Shown: in pieces, positions 46,601-55,217 of the stretch | How the letters are laid out: every line of letters begins with the position of its first letter | Numbering within the stretch: position 1 is the first letter of the stretch | NCBI RefSeq assembly: GCF_000468755.1 | Contig: NZ_AWEZ01000061.1 | Coordinates: 1 to 64,000, forward strand | Direction: 5' to 3' | Origin: Olsenella profusa F0195 | Lineage (GTDB): Bacteria > Actinomycetota > Coriobacteriia > Coriobacteriales > Atopobiaceae | Length of the DNA stretch: 64,000 bases | The notes under the pieces: generated by a model | Database searches by the model: none | The model's input: the letters and a program-made list of their open reading frames with translations, nothing else | What the model was told of the DNA's origin: nothing | Program-made: the position numbers and the translations under genes

Positions 46601-46654
46601 CGATGCCTTGTCAGTAGGGTCAACCTGCCGTCCCGCGACGTCGTGGGTCGCGGC

Positions 46655-46877
46655 TGTGGGTGCCAATCGCACAGCCAGAGGTCATGTGGGTGCCATTCCC
46701 CACCCGTGTGGGTGCCTTTCTCCCGCCAGGGGGCATGTGGGTGCGATTCGCTGCATGTGGGTGCGATTCGCATCCTGCCGCTTCCACTGACCTGGGACTT
46801 TGTCGGCCGCGTCCGGAAGAATGACGCCCACACGAATCGATTCGCACCCACACGGGTGGAGAAAGGCACCCACACGG
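46655..46877 (+). repeat. Family B modular palindromic repeat, copy B3 (expanded)
   Basis: Five direct TGTGGGTGC units (46655, 46685, 46707, 46736, 46756), apex around TGACCTGGGACTTTGTCGGCC, then three inverted units. Unit tails differ (CAATCGCAC, CATTCCCCACCC, CTTTCTCCCG, GATTCGC twice), and at least two tails have complements on the right (GAATCGATTCGC, GGTGGAGAAAG). This is the largest copy. Confidence 0.88.
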
Positions 46878-46943
46878 CTTAAGCCCCAAGAGAGGGAACG
46901 TCGTATGTGGCAGCGGCCTCCATTCCTTGGGCCGCCCCGGTAT

Positions 46944-47105
46944 CTAGCCCTTGCAGACGTAGCCGGTCGCGCGGCCCGCGCCGACCTTCTCGACCCTGCC
47001 GTGCGCAAGCAGGTCGTGGCGCGCGCGTTCGATGATCATGAGCGAGATGTCGGGGCATTCGCGCGCGATGTCCGACTTCGCCGCCTTCGTTGTGTCATCG
47101 GGTCT
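46944..47105 (-). pseudogene. Fic-family protein C-terminal remnant
   Basis: The minus frame ends K-S-D-I-A-R-E-C-P-D-I-S, then I-E-R-A-R-H-D-L-L, then G-R-V-E-K-V-G-A-G-R-A-T-G-Y-V and stops at 46944. This looks like the winged-helix tail that follows the Fic domain in many Fic/AMPylase proteins. The catalytic part is missing; upstream the frame degenerates. Confidence 0.5.
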
Positions 47106-47151
47106 GAAGCTGTGCGTGTCGTGCCCTCTCTATCATAAGCTAGGTAGCTGA

Positions 47152-47205
47152 GCCACCCCCTTGGACGTTAACCATGCATACACAGCCTACCAAGGTGACC
47201 GACCC
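47152..47205 (-). repeat. P4: orphan copy of the promoter-like block
   Basis: CCCTTGGACGTTAACCATGC then ATACACAGCCTACCAAGGTG matches P2/P3, followed by only the first bases of the E block (GACCGACC). It has no effector gene to its left, where the Fic remnant lies instead, and marks the right edge of the island. Confidence 0.6.
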
Positions 47206-47234
47206 CAAGTATGCCACTGACCACACGCAATGCC

Positions 47235-48479
47235 TCAGCGGCTCACCTCAAGGAGGGTCCTGCCGCCTTGGCTGATCGTTGCCTGCGGCGCCGGGTCGAG
47301 GCGCAGGTCCACATGCAGGGTCTCTCCCCCACGGCCCGTCGCGTCATAGGAGTAGCTGCGGTTTTTGAGATGAGTGGGCCGCGTGGTGGCATGGGTGAGC
47401 CAGGGGTTGCTCCGGCGCAGGCCGATGAGGCGCCGGCACAGGCCATACATCCGCTCCCCCTCTGCCGTCATCCAGGTTGGGGCGGCAGGAAAGGCGGGAC
47501 GCACCGCATCGTCGCCGCCCAGGCCCTTCGTCTTGACGCCCTGCAGGGCCTGCTCGTCGCCGTAGTAGAGGCACGGGACGCCTCCCACGGTGAGCAGGAT
47601 GGTCACCGCCAGGGCGGCCAGGTCGTCGCCGACCATGCTCGCTATGCGCGTCACGTCGTGGTTGCCCACGAAGGTGAGCGGTGCGAACGTCCCCATGCAG
47701 GCGTTATGCCGCTTGAGGCACCAGTCGAGCTCGAAGAAGTTGCCATCCTTGAGCGAGCTCCAGATGGCCTTCCACAGCTCGTACTGCGTCACCGCGTCCA
47801 TCCCGGAGCGCCGCACGATGGTTGCGTAGTCGCCATGGATGACCTCGCCCACGAACCAGGCGTCAGGAAATGCGCGCCGCACCTCGGGCAGGACGCGGGC
47901 CCAGAAGTCGGGCGGCACAGCATAGGCCGCATCGAGCCGCCATGCCGAGACACCACGGCGCATCCAGTGAAGCATGACGTCCCGTACGAGGTCCGCGACC
48001 TGCTGCGAGCTGTGGTCGAGCGCCGGGAGCTCGCGGAAGCCCTCGAATGTCGCATAGTCCGCGGACCCATCGGGACGGCGCGTGATGGAGAACAGGTCCT
48101 CGTGCCCCCGTCCGGCGAGGGCATCCTGGAACAGCGGGTGACTGCGCCCCACGTGGTTGAACACGCCGTCGAGCATCACACGCAGGCCCCGCTCATGACA
48201 GGCGGCGACAAGGCGGTCGAAGGTCGCGTCATCGCCGAGGCGCGGGTCAATGTGGAAGTAGTCGGTGGTGTCGTACCCATGGGTCTCGGAGGCGAACACC
48301 GGGTTGAGCATCAGGCCGCTCACGCCCATGTCGGCGGCATAGTCCACCCATGCGGCCAGCCGGTCGAGCCGGGGTGTCAGTGCGCGCTCCCCCTCCGAGG
48401 CCGGGCGCACGGGCGCGCCGCAGAAGCCCAGCGGATACACCTGCCACCAGATGGTGCCCTCGTTGATGTCGTTGCCCAT
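47235..48479 (-). CDS. Alpha-amylase family (GH13) glycoside hydrolase
   Basis: A 414-residue cytoplasmic enzyme (no signal peptide) with the GH13 regions: G-L-R-V-M-L-D-G-V-F-N-H near 98-108, W-R-L-D-A-A-Y near 185-191 (nucleophile Asp), F-V-G-E-V near 212-216 (acid/base Glu) and T-F-V-G-N-H-D near 270-276. It resembles small intracellular maltodextrin or cyclomaltodextrin hydrolases; the exact substrate is open. GGGAGG lies before ATG 48479. It is divergent from a TetR gene across a shared operator region, so it is probably regulated by it. Confidence 0.9.
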   Translation of the reverse strand: MGNDINEGTIWWQVYPLGFCGAPVRPASEGERALTPRLDRLAAWVDYAADMGVSGLMLNPVFASETHGYDTTDYFHIDPRLGDDATFDRLVAACHERGLRVMLDGVFNHVGRSHPLFQDALAGRGHEDLFSITRRPDGSADYATFEGFRELPALDHSSQQVADLVRDVMLHWMRRGVSAWRLDAAYAVPPDFWARVLPEVRRAFPDAWFVGEVIHGDYATIVRRSGMDAVTQYELWKAIWSSLKDGNFFELDWCLKRHNACMGTFAPLTFVGNHDVTRIASMVGDDLAALAVTILLTVGGVPCLYYGDEQALQGVKTKGLGGDDAVRPAFPAAPTWMTAEGERMYGLCRRLIGLRRSNPWLTHATTRPTHLKNRSYSYDATGRGGETLHVDLRLDPAPQATISQGGRTLLEVSR

Positions 48480-48540
48480 GGATGCCTCCCGATGTCCCTC
48501 GCCAGCCTGGTGCATCCGCTCGAATGGCCAGGCCGTCATG

Positions 48541-48575
48541 TATACCGTTCGGTAGATACTATACCGTACGGTATA
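48541..48575. promoter_or_regulatory. Paired TetR-type operators between amylase and tetR genes
   Basis: TATACCGTACGGTATA at 48560-48575 is a perfect 16-bp palindrome, and TATACCGTTCGGTA at 48541-48554 is a second, imperfect one; their centres are 20 bases apart, two helical turns. TATACT/TATAGA-like -10 elements overlap them. Binding of the divergent TetR protein would silence both promoters. Confidence 0.8.
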
Positions 48576-48668
48576 GACAAGGGCAAGTGGAAATCATGCG
48601 ATTCCCCGCCGGTCGACTCGGCCGCTGGCGGGACGGACCTGCAGCCCCTCTCGATATATACTGCTCCC

Positions 48669-49268
48669 ATGGGAAACGAGACCAACAGCAGAGACGCCAT
48701 CCTCGGCCGCGCCCTGGAGCTGTTCGCACGGCGGGGCTATGACGGCGTTGGCGTCGCACAGGTCGCCGAGGCGGCAGGCGTCACCAAGCCGACGCTGTAC
48801 TACTTCTTCCACAGCAAGGAGGGGCTGCTTGCAGCCGTCCTCGAGGAGCAGTACGCCTCGTTCAACCATGCCTTGGCCGAGGCGTGCGTCTATGAGCCGC
48901 ACCCGCATGAGTATGGGCGCGACGTGCGCCCGGCCCTGCTGCGCGTGGCACAGCTCTACTACTCAGCCGCCAGGACGAACACCGACTTCTACCTCCTCAG
49001 GCTGTCCCTGTCCTTTGCCCCGCCCGACTCCGCGATCACCAGGATGGCGGAGCCGTACATGCACGAGCAGTACGCCATCGTCACCCGGCTGTTTCACGAC
49101 ATCGGCGCGTGTCATGGGGGTGTGCGTGGCCGGGAGCTGTCCTGTGCGGCCCACCTCGTCGCCATGCTCAACGCCGACGTCGCGTTCTGGCACCAGGGCA
49201 GGGGGAGCCTGGATGACGACCAGGCCGAGGCAACCGTGCGCCAGTTCATGCACGGCATCTTCTCGTAG
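48669..49268 (+). CDS. TetR/AcrR family transcriptional regulator
   Basis: A 199-residue regulator with the TetR DNA-binding domain: A-L-E-L-F-A-R-R-G-Y-D-G-V-G-V (about 15-29), then the recognition helix in G-V-T-K-P-T-L-Y-Y-F-F (about 41-51). The C-terminal ligand domain is unassigned. ATG 48669 puts the helix-turn-helix at the standard distance from the N terminus. Two palindromic operators upstream suggest autoregulation and control of the divergent amylase gene, so a sugar ligand is possible. Confidence 0.9.
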   Translation: MGNETNSRDAILGRALELFARRGYDGVGVAQVAEAAGVTKPTLYYFFHSKEGLLAAVLEEQYASFNHALAEACVYEPHPHEYGRDVRPALLRVAQLYYSAARTNTDFYLLRLSLSFAPPDSAITRMAEPYMHEQYAIVTRLFHDIGACHGGVRGRELSCAAHLVAMLNADVAFWHQGRGSLDDDQAEATVRQFMHGIFS

Positions 49269-49588
49269 GTCGGAAAGACTCGCATCATGCGGACGACGTC
49301 AGGATGGCCTGTCCGAATATCATGATGGGCACCATTGCTTGACTGACTGCCTCCCAAATTTGCGAGGCAGGTATAGAAGACGAGGTCAAGAGCGGCCGGC
49401 GAGGCAGACGGGCGGGCCGGTCGCATTCTCCCTGCGCTTCCCCCATACCCGTACGCTCGTCGTGGGATCTGCCACGTGCAGCGTGGAGAGCTTCTTCCTT
49501 GCCGGAGAGCACGAGCTCTTCGCCATCTGATGGTGCAGACGCCTGCCCCAAGGGTCTGGACCCTCTTGCCGTGCGCAAAAGGGGACAA
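49269..49588. other. Gap after tetR with no gene
   Basis: No frame here resembles a protein. Short GC-rich inverted repeats occur (for example around 49402-49430) but none is diagnostic. Confidence 0.3.
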
Positions 49589-49628
49589 GGGGGCTGGGCT
49601 GGCGCTCGTCTGCGCCAGCCCAGCCCCC
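49589..49628 (-). terminator. Terminator of the feo operon
   Basis: A perfect 17-bp stem (GGGGGCTGGGCTGGCGC, loop TCGTCT, then its complement) lies 27 bp past the feoB stop; the minus strand continues TTGTCCCCTTTT. It may also stop transcripts from the tetR side. Confidence 0.85.
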
Positions 49629-49655
49629 TCGGAGACACGCACACCGTCAGACGCC

Positions 49656-52328
49656 CTATGCCACCTCACGAGCATCCGACAGGCTATCCAGGATCCTCTC
49701 GTCCTTCCGCTCCCACTTGGGCATCGGACGGAAGAGCTGGAAGAGCATGGCAGCCAGGAGCACGAAGGCCACGACCGTCCAGAGGCCAAAGCTCCCGAAG
49801 GCGACGAGCTCATAGAGCTGGTTTATGAGCAGGCCGATCACCCAGCCGAACACGCACTCGTAGCCGATGGCGAAGGCCGTCCACCTGCCAGAGTCCATCT
49901 GCCGGCGGATGGTGCCCATGGCGGCAAAGCACGGTGCGCAGAGCATGTTGAACGCCACGAACGCGCACATGGCACCCACGTGCAGCGTGCCGCCCACAGT
50001 GAACATGTTGGCAAAGCCCTGCCACATGGTGACGGCGTTCTCGCTGGCGTCGGAACCTATGCCGTACAGCACGCCGAACGTGGAGACGAGGTTCTCCTTG
50101 GCGATGAGGGCCGAGACGGACGAAGCCGTCGCCTGCCAGCTGCCAAAGCCCAGGGGCACGAAGATCCAAGCCAGGGCGTTGCCCACACCGGCGAGGAGGG
50201 AGTAGTCCATGAACTCCTTGGGTACGCCCTCCATGCCTGGCAGGAAGCCAAAGGTTCCCGGACCACCATCCCAGCCGCCGATGCCGAAGTTGGACAGGAA
50301 CCAGATGCCCACGGCTGCCGCGAAGATGATGGTCCCGGCCTTCTTGACGTAGGCAGAGACGCGCTCCCACACGTGCAGGAACCAGGAGCGGACGGAGGGG
50401 ACGTGGTAGTCCGGCAGCTCCATCACGAAGGGCACGGGCTCTCCCGCGAAGGGCCTGGTCTTCTTGAGCATGACGGCGCTCACGATGATGGCGACGATGC
50501 CCATGAAGTAGAAGAGCGGGGCCACCCACCAGGCACCGTTGTCCGCACCGATGAGCACGCCCATGACCAGGGCAATGATGGGCAGCTTGGCCGAACAGGG
50601 GATCATGGTGGTGAGCATGGCGGTCATGCGGCGGTCACGCTCGTTCTCGATGGTCTTGGTGGCCAGCACGCCCGGCACGCCGCAGCCCGAGGAGACGATC
50701 ATGGGGATGAACGACTTGCCCGAGAGGCCGAAGCGACGGAACACGCGATCCATGACGAAGGCCACGCGGCTCATGTAGCCACAGTCCTCAAGGAGGCACA
50801 GGGCGACGAAGAGCACGAAGATCTGTGGGATGAAGCCCAGGACGGAACCCACACCGCCGATGATGCCGTCAACGACGAGCGACTGCACGACGTCGGACGC
50901 GCCGGCCTCGGTGAGCCAGCCCCTCACGGCGTTGGGCACGGAGTCCACCCAGCCCTCGTAGTCGTGCTGGTCGGGCTCGGGCGTGTCGAGCGCGGTCTCG
51001 AAGTCGTCGAGCGTGACCGAGGGAATGGTGTCGAGCTCCTGTCCCGCGGCGAGGACGGGGTTGCCGTCGGCATCCTCCTTGTCGATGATGTTGCCCTCGG
51101 TGTCAAGGAAGTTGCCGTCATCGTCCGTTATGGGGACGTCGGTCGCGGTGATGCCCGCCTCCTCGGCGGCAGCCTCGAAGTCCTCGATGGTAGCCTGGTC
51201 ATCGTCTGTCTGGGGATCGGCGTTGATGGCGTCCTGGACGCCCTCGGTGTCCACGCCCGCGTCGGCCGCGGCGGCAAGGTAGCCCGAGATCTGGTCGGCG
51301 TAGTGGTTGTCCTTCCAGGCGTCATCGGCCTCCTGCCATTGCGCGGAGCCGCTGGCGCTCACGAAGAAGCCGTCGGAGAACAGGTTGTCGTTGACCCAGT
51401 CGGTCGCCGGCGTGCCCACGGCCATGAGGGCGAACCAGTACACGAAGACCATCACCGCGATGAAGATGGGCAGGCCGAGGATGCGGTTGGTGACCACCCG
51501 ATCGATCCGCTGCGAGCGCGTGAGCTGCTTGGGGGCCTTCTTGACGCAGGCGTCCATGACCGTGGCGATCCAGTCGTAGCGATCGGAGGTGACGATGGAC
51601 TCGGCGTCGTCGTCGCGATCCTCCTCGACGGCGGCGATGAGGGGCTCGATCTGGTCAAGCTGCCGTTGGGAGAGCTTGAGGGGCCTCATGGCCTCCACGT
51701 CGCGCTCGAACACCTTGACGGCAAACCATGTGAGGTGCTCGGCATCACAGGAACCCTTGATGATGTCGGCAATGCGGTCGAGGGCAGCCTGGACCTCGGG
51801 CGAGAAGCACCTGACGCCCTTGGGCGCGACACCCTTCGCGCCCGCCGTGACGGCAGCCCTCACGAGGGCGTCGAGGTTCCTGCTGTGCAGCGCGGAGACC
51901 TCGAGCACGGGGACGCCCAACATCTGGGAGAGTCGCTTGGCGTCGATGACGTCGCCACGCTCCGTGAGCAGATCGCACATGTTGAGGCCCACGACCACGG
52001 GAGCTCCCGCCTCCAGCACCTGCGTTGTGAGGTAGAGGCTGCGTTCCAGGTTAGTGACGTCGACGAGGTTGATGACGGCGTCGGGACGGTCGTTCACGAC
52101 ATAGTCGCGCGAGACGACCTCCTCGGGCGAGTAGGGTGAGAGGGAGTAGATGCCCGGGAGGTCCACGAGGGTGACGTTGCGATCGGCACGCCAGCTGGCC
52201 ATCTTCTTCTCGACGGTGACGCCAGGCCAGTTGCCTACGTAGCCGTTCGAGCCCGTGAGCTCGTTGAACAGGGTCGTCTTGCCACAGTTGGGGTTGCCCG
52301 CGAGAGCGATGTTGATCTGATCTGCCAT
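49656..52328 (-). CDS. feoB: Ferrous iron transporter FeoB with an unusual acidic insertion
   Basis: An 890-residue FeoB. The G domain has G-N-P-N-C-G-K-T-T (11-19), V-D-L-P-G-I (55-60) and N-M-C-D (116-119); membrane helices start near 283. Between the first helix (to about 312) and the next (from about 485) lies an insertion of about 135 residues (325-460) rich in Asp, Glu and Ala, absent from typical 650-770-residue FeoB proteins and probably outside the membrane. It imports Fe2+ under anaerobic conditions. ATG 52328 overlaps the feoA stop by one base (TAATG). Confidence 0.96.
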   Translation of the reverse strand: MADQINIALAGNPNCGKTTLFNELTGSNGYVGNWPGVTVEKKMASWRADRNVTLVDLPGIYSLSPYSPEEVVSRDYVVNDRPDAVINLVDVTNLERSLYLTTQVLEAGAPVVVGLNMCDLLTERGDVIDAKRLSQMLGVPVLEVSALHSRNLDALVRAAVTAGAKGVAPKGVRCFSPEVQAALDRIADIIKGSCDAEHLTWFAVKVFERDVEAMRPLKLSQRQLDQIEPLIAAVEEDRDDDAESIVTSDRYDWIATVMDACVKKAPKQLTRSQRIDRVVTNRILGLPIFIAVMVFVYWFALMAVGTPATDWVNDNLFSDGFFVSASGSAQWQEADDAWKDNHYADQISGYLAAAADAGVDTEGVQDAINADPQTDDDQATIEDFEAAAEEAGITATDVPITDDDGNFLDTEGNIIDKEDADGNPVLAAGQELDTIPSVTLDDFETALDTPEPDQHDYEGWVDSVPNAVRGWLTEAGASDVVQSLVVDGIIGGVGSVLGFIPQIFVLFVALCLLEDCGYMSRVAFVMDRVFRRFGLSGKSFIPMIVSSGCGVPGVLATKTIENERDRRMTAMLTTMIPCSAKLPIIALVMGVLIGADNGAWWVAPLFYFMGIVAIIVSAVMLKKTRPFAGEPVPFVMELPDYHVPSVRSWFLHVWERVSAYVKKAGTIIFAAAVGIWFLSNFGIGGWDGGPGTFGFLPGMEGVPKEFMDYSLLAGVGNALAWIFVPLGFGSWQATASSVSALIAKENLVSTFGVLYGIGSDASENAVTMWQGFANMFTVGGTLHVGAMCAFVAFNMLCAPCFAAMGTIRRQMDSGRWTAFAIGYECVFGWVIGLLINQLYELVAFGSFGLWTVVAFVLLAAMLFQLFRPMPKWERKDERILDSLSDAREVA

Positions 52329-52564
52329 TAGTCGCGCGTCACATCCTTCACGTCGATGCACCCGGCCTCGTCCTTGCGCAGGGAGAGCTCGTAGCCACGC
52401 ACCGTGACCTCGATGGGGTCACCGAGCGGGGCTACCTTGTGCACCAGGACGCGCGTGCCCTTGGTGAGGCCCATGTCCATGATGCGGCGCTTGATGGCGC
52501 CGGCGCCATCAAGCCGTGCCACCGTGGCACTCTCCCCCACCCTCACGTCTCTCAGAGTTGCCAT
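52328..52564 (-). CDS. feoA: FeoA family protein (cognate of FeoB)
   Basis: A 78-residue SH3-like FeoA with the G-A-I-K-R-R-I-M-D-M-G-L-T-K-G-T core (about 22-37). It is needed for FeoB function, probably by binding the transporter's cytoplasmic part. It shares one base with feoB, so the two are translationally coupled. Confidence 0.93.
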   Translation of the reverse strand: MATLRDVRVGESATVARLDGAGAIKRRIMDMGLTKGTRVLVHKVAPLGDPIEVTVRGYELSLRKDEAGCIDVKDVTRD

Positions 52565-52668
52565 TGTTCAACTTCACCCTTCATTCATGCCGTAGATAGA
52601 CTCTCGGCCCGTTACAGAACGCCTGTGTGACGCCACGTGAGTCACGTCAGTATAACCAATCGTCCGGC

Positions 52669-52956
52669 CTAGGTCGTCACGATGCGCATGGCCATGTCGC
52701 GGCCGATGCCAAACGTGGCGCCCTTGACGCTCACGACCATGTCGCCCGAGACGCGCGAGACCACCTTGACGGGTGCACCAGGAACAAATCCCAGTTCAAA
52801 GAGGTGCTGGCGGAGATCCTTGCCTCCGCGCACCTTGAGCACGGTCGCCGTCTCGCCTGCGCTCACCATGGCTAGCGGCAGCTGGGCGCCCTGTGCCTGC
52901 ACGACCTTCTGTGTCGGCTCATGTGCCACATTGTCTACGACAGCCTCCATGGTCAT
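52669..52956 (-). CDS. Second FeoA-like protein
   Basis: A 95-residue protein with about 25 extra N-terminal residues, then L-A-M-V-S-A-G-E-T-A-T-V and L-F-E-L-G-F-V-P-G-A-P-V (about 53-64), the FeoA fold. Two FeoA genes before FeoB are common in Firmicutes and Actinobacteria. GGAGGG lies four bases upstream of ATG 52956; the ATG two codons later is also possible. The 104-bp gap to the next feoA has no terminator. Confidence 0.9.
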   Translation of the reverse strand: MTMEAVVDNVAHEPTQKVVQAQGAQLPLAMVSAGETATVLKVRGGKDLRQHLFELGFVPGAPVKVVSRVSGDMVVSVKGATFGIGRDMAMRIVTT

Positions 52957-53052
52957 CTTTCCCTCCCTACGACGCAGCAGTCATATGTAGTATAGAGCTA
53001 ACTGTCTCGTTGAGGAGTGAGTTTAACAACTTCGGTAAACTTTCATGGAGAG
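52957..53052 (-). promoter_or_regulatory. Probable feo promoter region
   Basis: AT-rich on the minus strand with CTCTATACTAC (TATACT -10-like) about 30 bases before the feoA-like gene. I could not identify a clear iron box. Confidence 0.4.
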
Positions 53053-53075
53053 ATGGGGAGAGGACACACGGTTGC

Positions 53076-53187
53076 CGTGGGTGCGGTTCGCTACCCGTGA
53101 GTGCGACTTTCCTCGCGCGGCCTTACACAACCTGCACCTTTATCGACCCGAAAGAGAAGAAGGGCACCCACGGCAGGACGAGACCCA
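53076..53187 (+). repeat. Family B repeat, degenerate copy B6
   Basis: GTGGGTGCGGTTCGC and GTGAGTGCGACTTTC are decayed direct units; CACCTTTATCGACCCGAAAG matches the apex of B5; GGGCACCCACGG and GAGACCCAC are decayed inverted units. The rest of 53188-53506 contains nothing I can support. Confidence 0.6.
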
Positions 53188-53506
53188 CAAGGACAAGACC
53201 TCGTGCCGCATGGCATGGGTCACGTGCCTGGCGTCGTGTCCTGTGGCAAGCAACGTGGCCGCATGCGCATCGCCCTCACCTGCGACAGAGGCCGCAACGT
53301 GCCGGGTTGCCAGAGGACAGAGGCCTGGCGCGCCCCTGTCCCTCTCCTCTCGGCCCATCGTGCCACGGTCTCCCCTCTCCCCTCGGCATGGCCTTGCGCG
53401 ACAGCCTGGGGTCGGAGATGGGATGGCCCTGCGCGTAGGGGCACAGGGGTAGGCGAGGCCTTCCCACGGCCATATGAGGAGGGGAGCGTGCCCTTACAGC
53501 ATTCCC

Positions 53507-55183
53507 CTAGCACCAGACGTACGCCACAGCCTCCCATGGGCGCAGGGTGCCCGCGACGGGGGCGTCATCGTAGTTGCCCACAAGGACCTCCCCGCCCGTG
53601 ACGAGTGCCACATCAATCGCAGGGGTCTTGTCTCCTGAGAAGTTGCATGCCACCACCAGGCGCTGGTCGCCCAAGGTCCGCTCGTACGCGATGACCTTCT
53701 CCGCCCCCGCCGGCACGTCCAGGAAGCGCACGTCCCCCCGCTGGACGAGGGGCAGCTCCTTGCGCAGCCGTATGAGCCGTCGGTAGAACGACCACACGGA
53801 TCCGGGGTCATCGACCTCCGCCCTGGCGTTGAGCCAGGTGTGGTTGGCGGCCACCTCGATCCAGGGTGTGCCCGTCGTGAAGCCTGTCGTCGCCGAGGCG
53901 TCCCACTGCACGGGCGTGCGCGCGTCGTCGCGCGAGCGCTCGCGCACCACGGCCAGCGCCTCATCGGCAGAGAGGCCCCGCTCCTGCAGGATGTGGTAGT
54001 AGTTGACGCTCTCCACGTCACGGTACTGCTCGATGCGGTCGAAGCCGGGGTTGGTCATGCCCAGCTCCTCGCCCTGGTAGATGTAGGGCGTGCCGCGCAT
54101 GAAGTGGGTGCAGACGGCCAAGAGCTCGCTGGAGCGCTGCCACAGCTCGCGCGTGGAGGTGTCACCGAAGCGGGAGTTGGGCCGCGGCTGGTCGTGGTTG
54201 GACCAGAAGAGCGCGTTCCAGCCGCCGCCCGCGCACATCCGCTCCTGCCAGTCGCGCAGGATGCGGCGCAGCTCGGGAATGTCGGGCTCCATGAGCGCCC
54301 ACTTGTCCCCACCGGCGTAGTCCACCTTGAGGTGATGGAAGCTGAAGACCTGCGAGAGCTCATGGCGGCTGGGGTTGGTGTAGCGAACGCAGTTGTCAAT
54401 GGAGGTTGAGCTCATCTCGCCCACCGTGGGCATGTCCTCGATGCCGCCCTCCCGCACGAGCTCCCGCAGGTACTCGTGGACGTGGGGGCCGTCGGTGTAG
54501 AGGCGCCTGCCATCGCCCTCGTTGTCGTCCTCCCAGGTGGCGGGCTTGGAGATGAGGTTGGCCACGTCGAAGCGGAACCCCGAGACGCCCTTGGCCTTCC
54601 AGAAGCGCACGACGTCCGCCAGCTCCCTGCGCACGGCGGGGTTGTCCCAGTTGAGGTCCGCCTGCGTGCGGTCGAACAGGTGCAGGTACCACTTGTCGAG
54701 GCTGGGCAGGTAGGCCCAGGCGCTGCCACCGAACTTGGACTCCCAGTTGGTGGGTGGCTCGCCGGGGTTCGTGGCCGTGGCGCCGGGCGCCGCATCCACG
54801 AGCTTGTAGTAGGCCTGGTAGCGCGCGTCCCCCGCAAGCGCCCGCTGGAACCATGCGTGCTCGGTGGACGTGTGGTTGAAGACCATGTCCAGCATGAGGC
54901 CGATGCCGCGCGCCCGCGCCTCGCGCGAGAGCTCCTCGAAGTCGGCCATGGTGCCAAAGAGGGGGTCGATGGCGCGGTAGTCCGCCACGTCGTAGCCGTT
55001 GTCGTGCTGAGGCGAGACGAAGAACGGCGTGATCCAGAGGTAGTCGACCCCCAGGCGCTGCAGGTAGTCCAGGCGCTGCGTGATGCCCCTGAGGTCACCG
55101 ACGCCGTCGCCGTCGGAGTCGTTGAAGCTCCTGATGTAGACCTGGTACACGACCTTGTCGCCCAGCTGCGTCGCCCTGTCCAT
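53507..55183 (-). CDS. treC: Trehalose-6-phosphate hydrolase
   Basis: A 558-residue cytoplasmic GH13 enzyme of the oligo-1,6-glucosidase/phosphotrehalase group: V-Y-Q-V-Y-I-R-S-F-N-D-S at 12-23, D-M-V-F-N-H-T-S near 99-106, G-F-R-F-D-V near 196-201 (nucleophile), V-G-E-M near 253-256 and F-W-S-N-H-D-Q-P-R near 322-330. Sequence alone could also fit an alpha-glucosidase, but adjacency to the trehalose-type PTS and TreR makes phosphotrehalase most likely; it yields glucose and glucose 6-phosphate. ATG 55183 has GGGGGA upstream. Confidence 0.88.
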   Translation of the reverse strand: MDRATQLGDKVVYQVYIRSFNDSDGDGVGDLRGITQRLDYLQRLGVDYLWITPFFVSPQHDNGYDVADYRAIDPLFGTMADFEELSREARARGIGLMLDMVFNHTSTEHAWFQRALAGDARYQAYYKLVDAAPGATATNPGEPPTNWESKFGGSAWAYLPSLDKWYLHLFDRTQADLNWDNPAVRRELADVVRFWKAKGVSGFRFDVANLISKPATWEDDNEGDGRRLYTDGPHVHEYLRELVREGGIEDMPTVGEMSSTSIDNCVRYTNPSRHELSQVFSFHHLKVDYAGGDKWALMEPDIPELRRILRDWQERMCAGGGWNALFWSNHDQPRPNSRFGDTSTRELWQRSSELLAVCTHFMRGTPYIYQGEELGMTNPGFDRIEQYRDVESVNYYHILQERGLSADEALAVVRERSRDDARTPVQWDASATTGFTTGTPWIEVAANHTWLNARAEVDDPGSVWSFYRRLIRLRKELPLVQRGDVRFLDVPAGAEKVIAYERTLGDQRLVVACNFSGDKTPAIDVALVTGGEVLVGNYDDAPVAGTLRPWEAVAYVWC

Positions 55184-55217
55184 GCGTCCCCCGTGTCCTT
55201 CCGTCGGCTTGGTCGCA

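Noticed and set aside
49285-49644. 119-codon minus-strand frame after tetR
   Set aside because: No ribosome site, no domain-like composition, and it spans the feoB terminator stem.
52957-53050. Fur or DtxR box upstream of the feo genes
   Set aside because: The region is AT-rich with a -10-like hexamer, but I could not find a palindrome matching either consensus.
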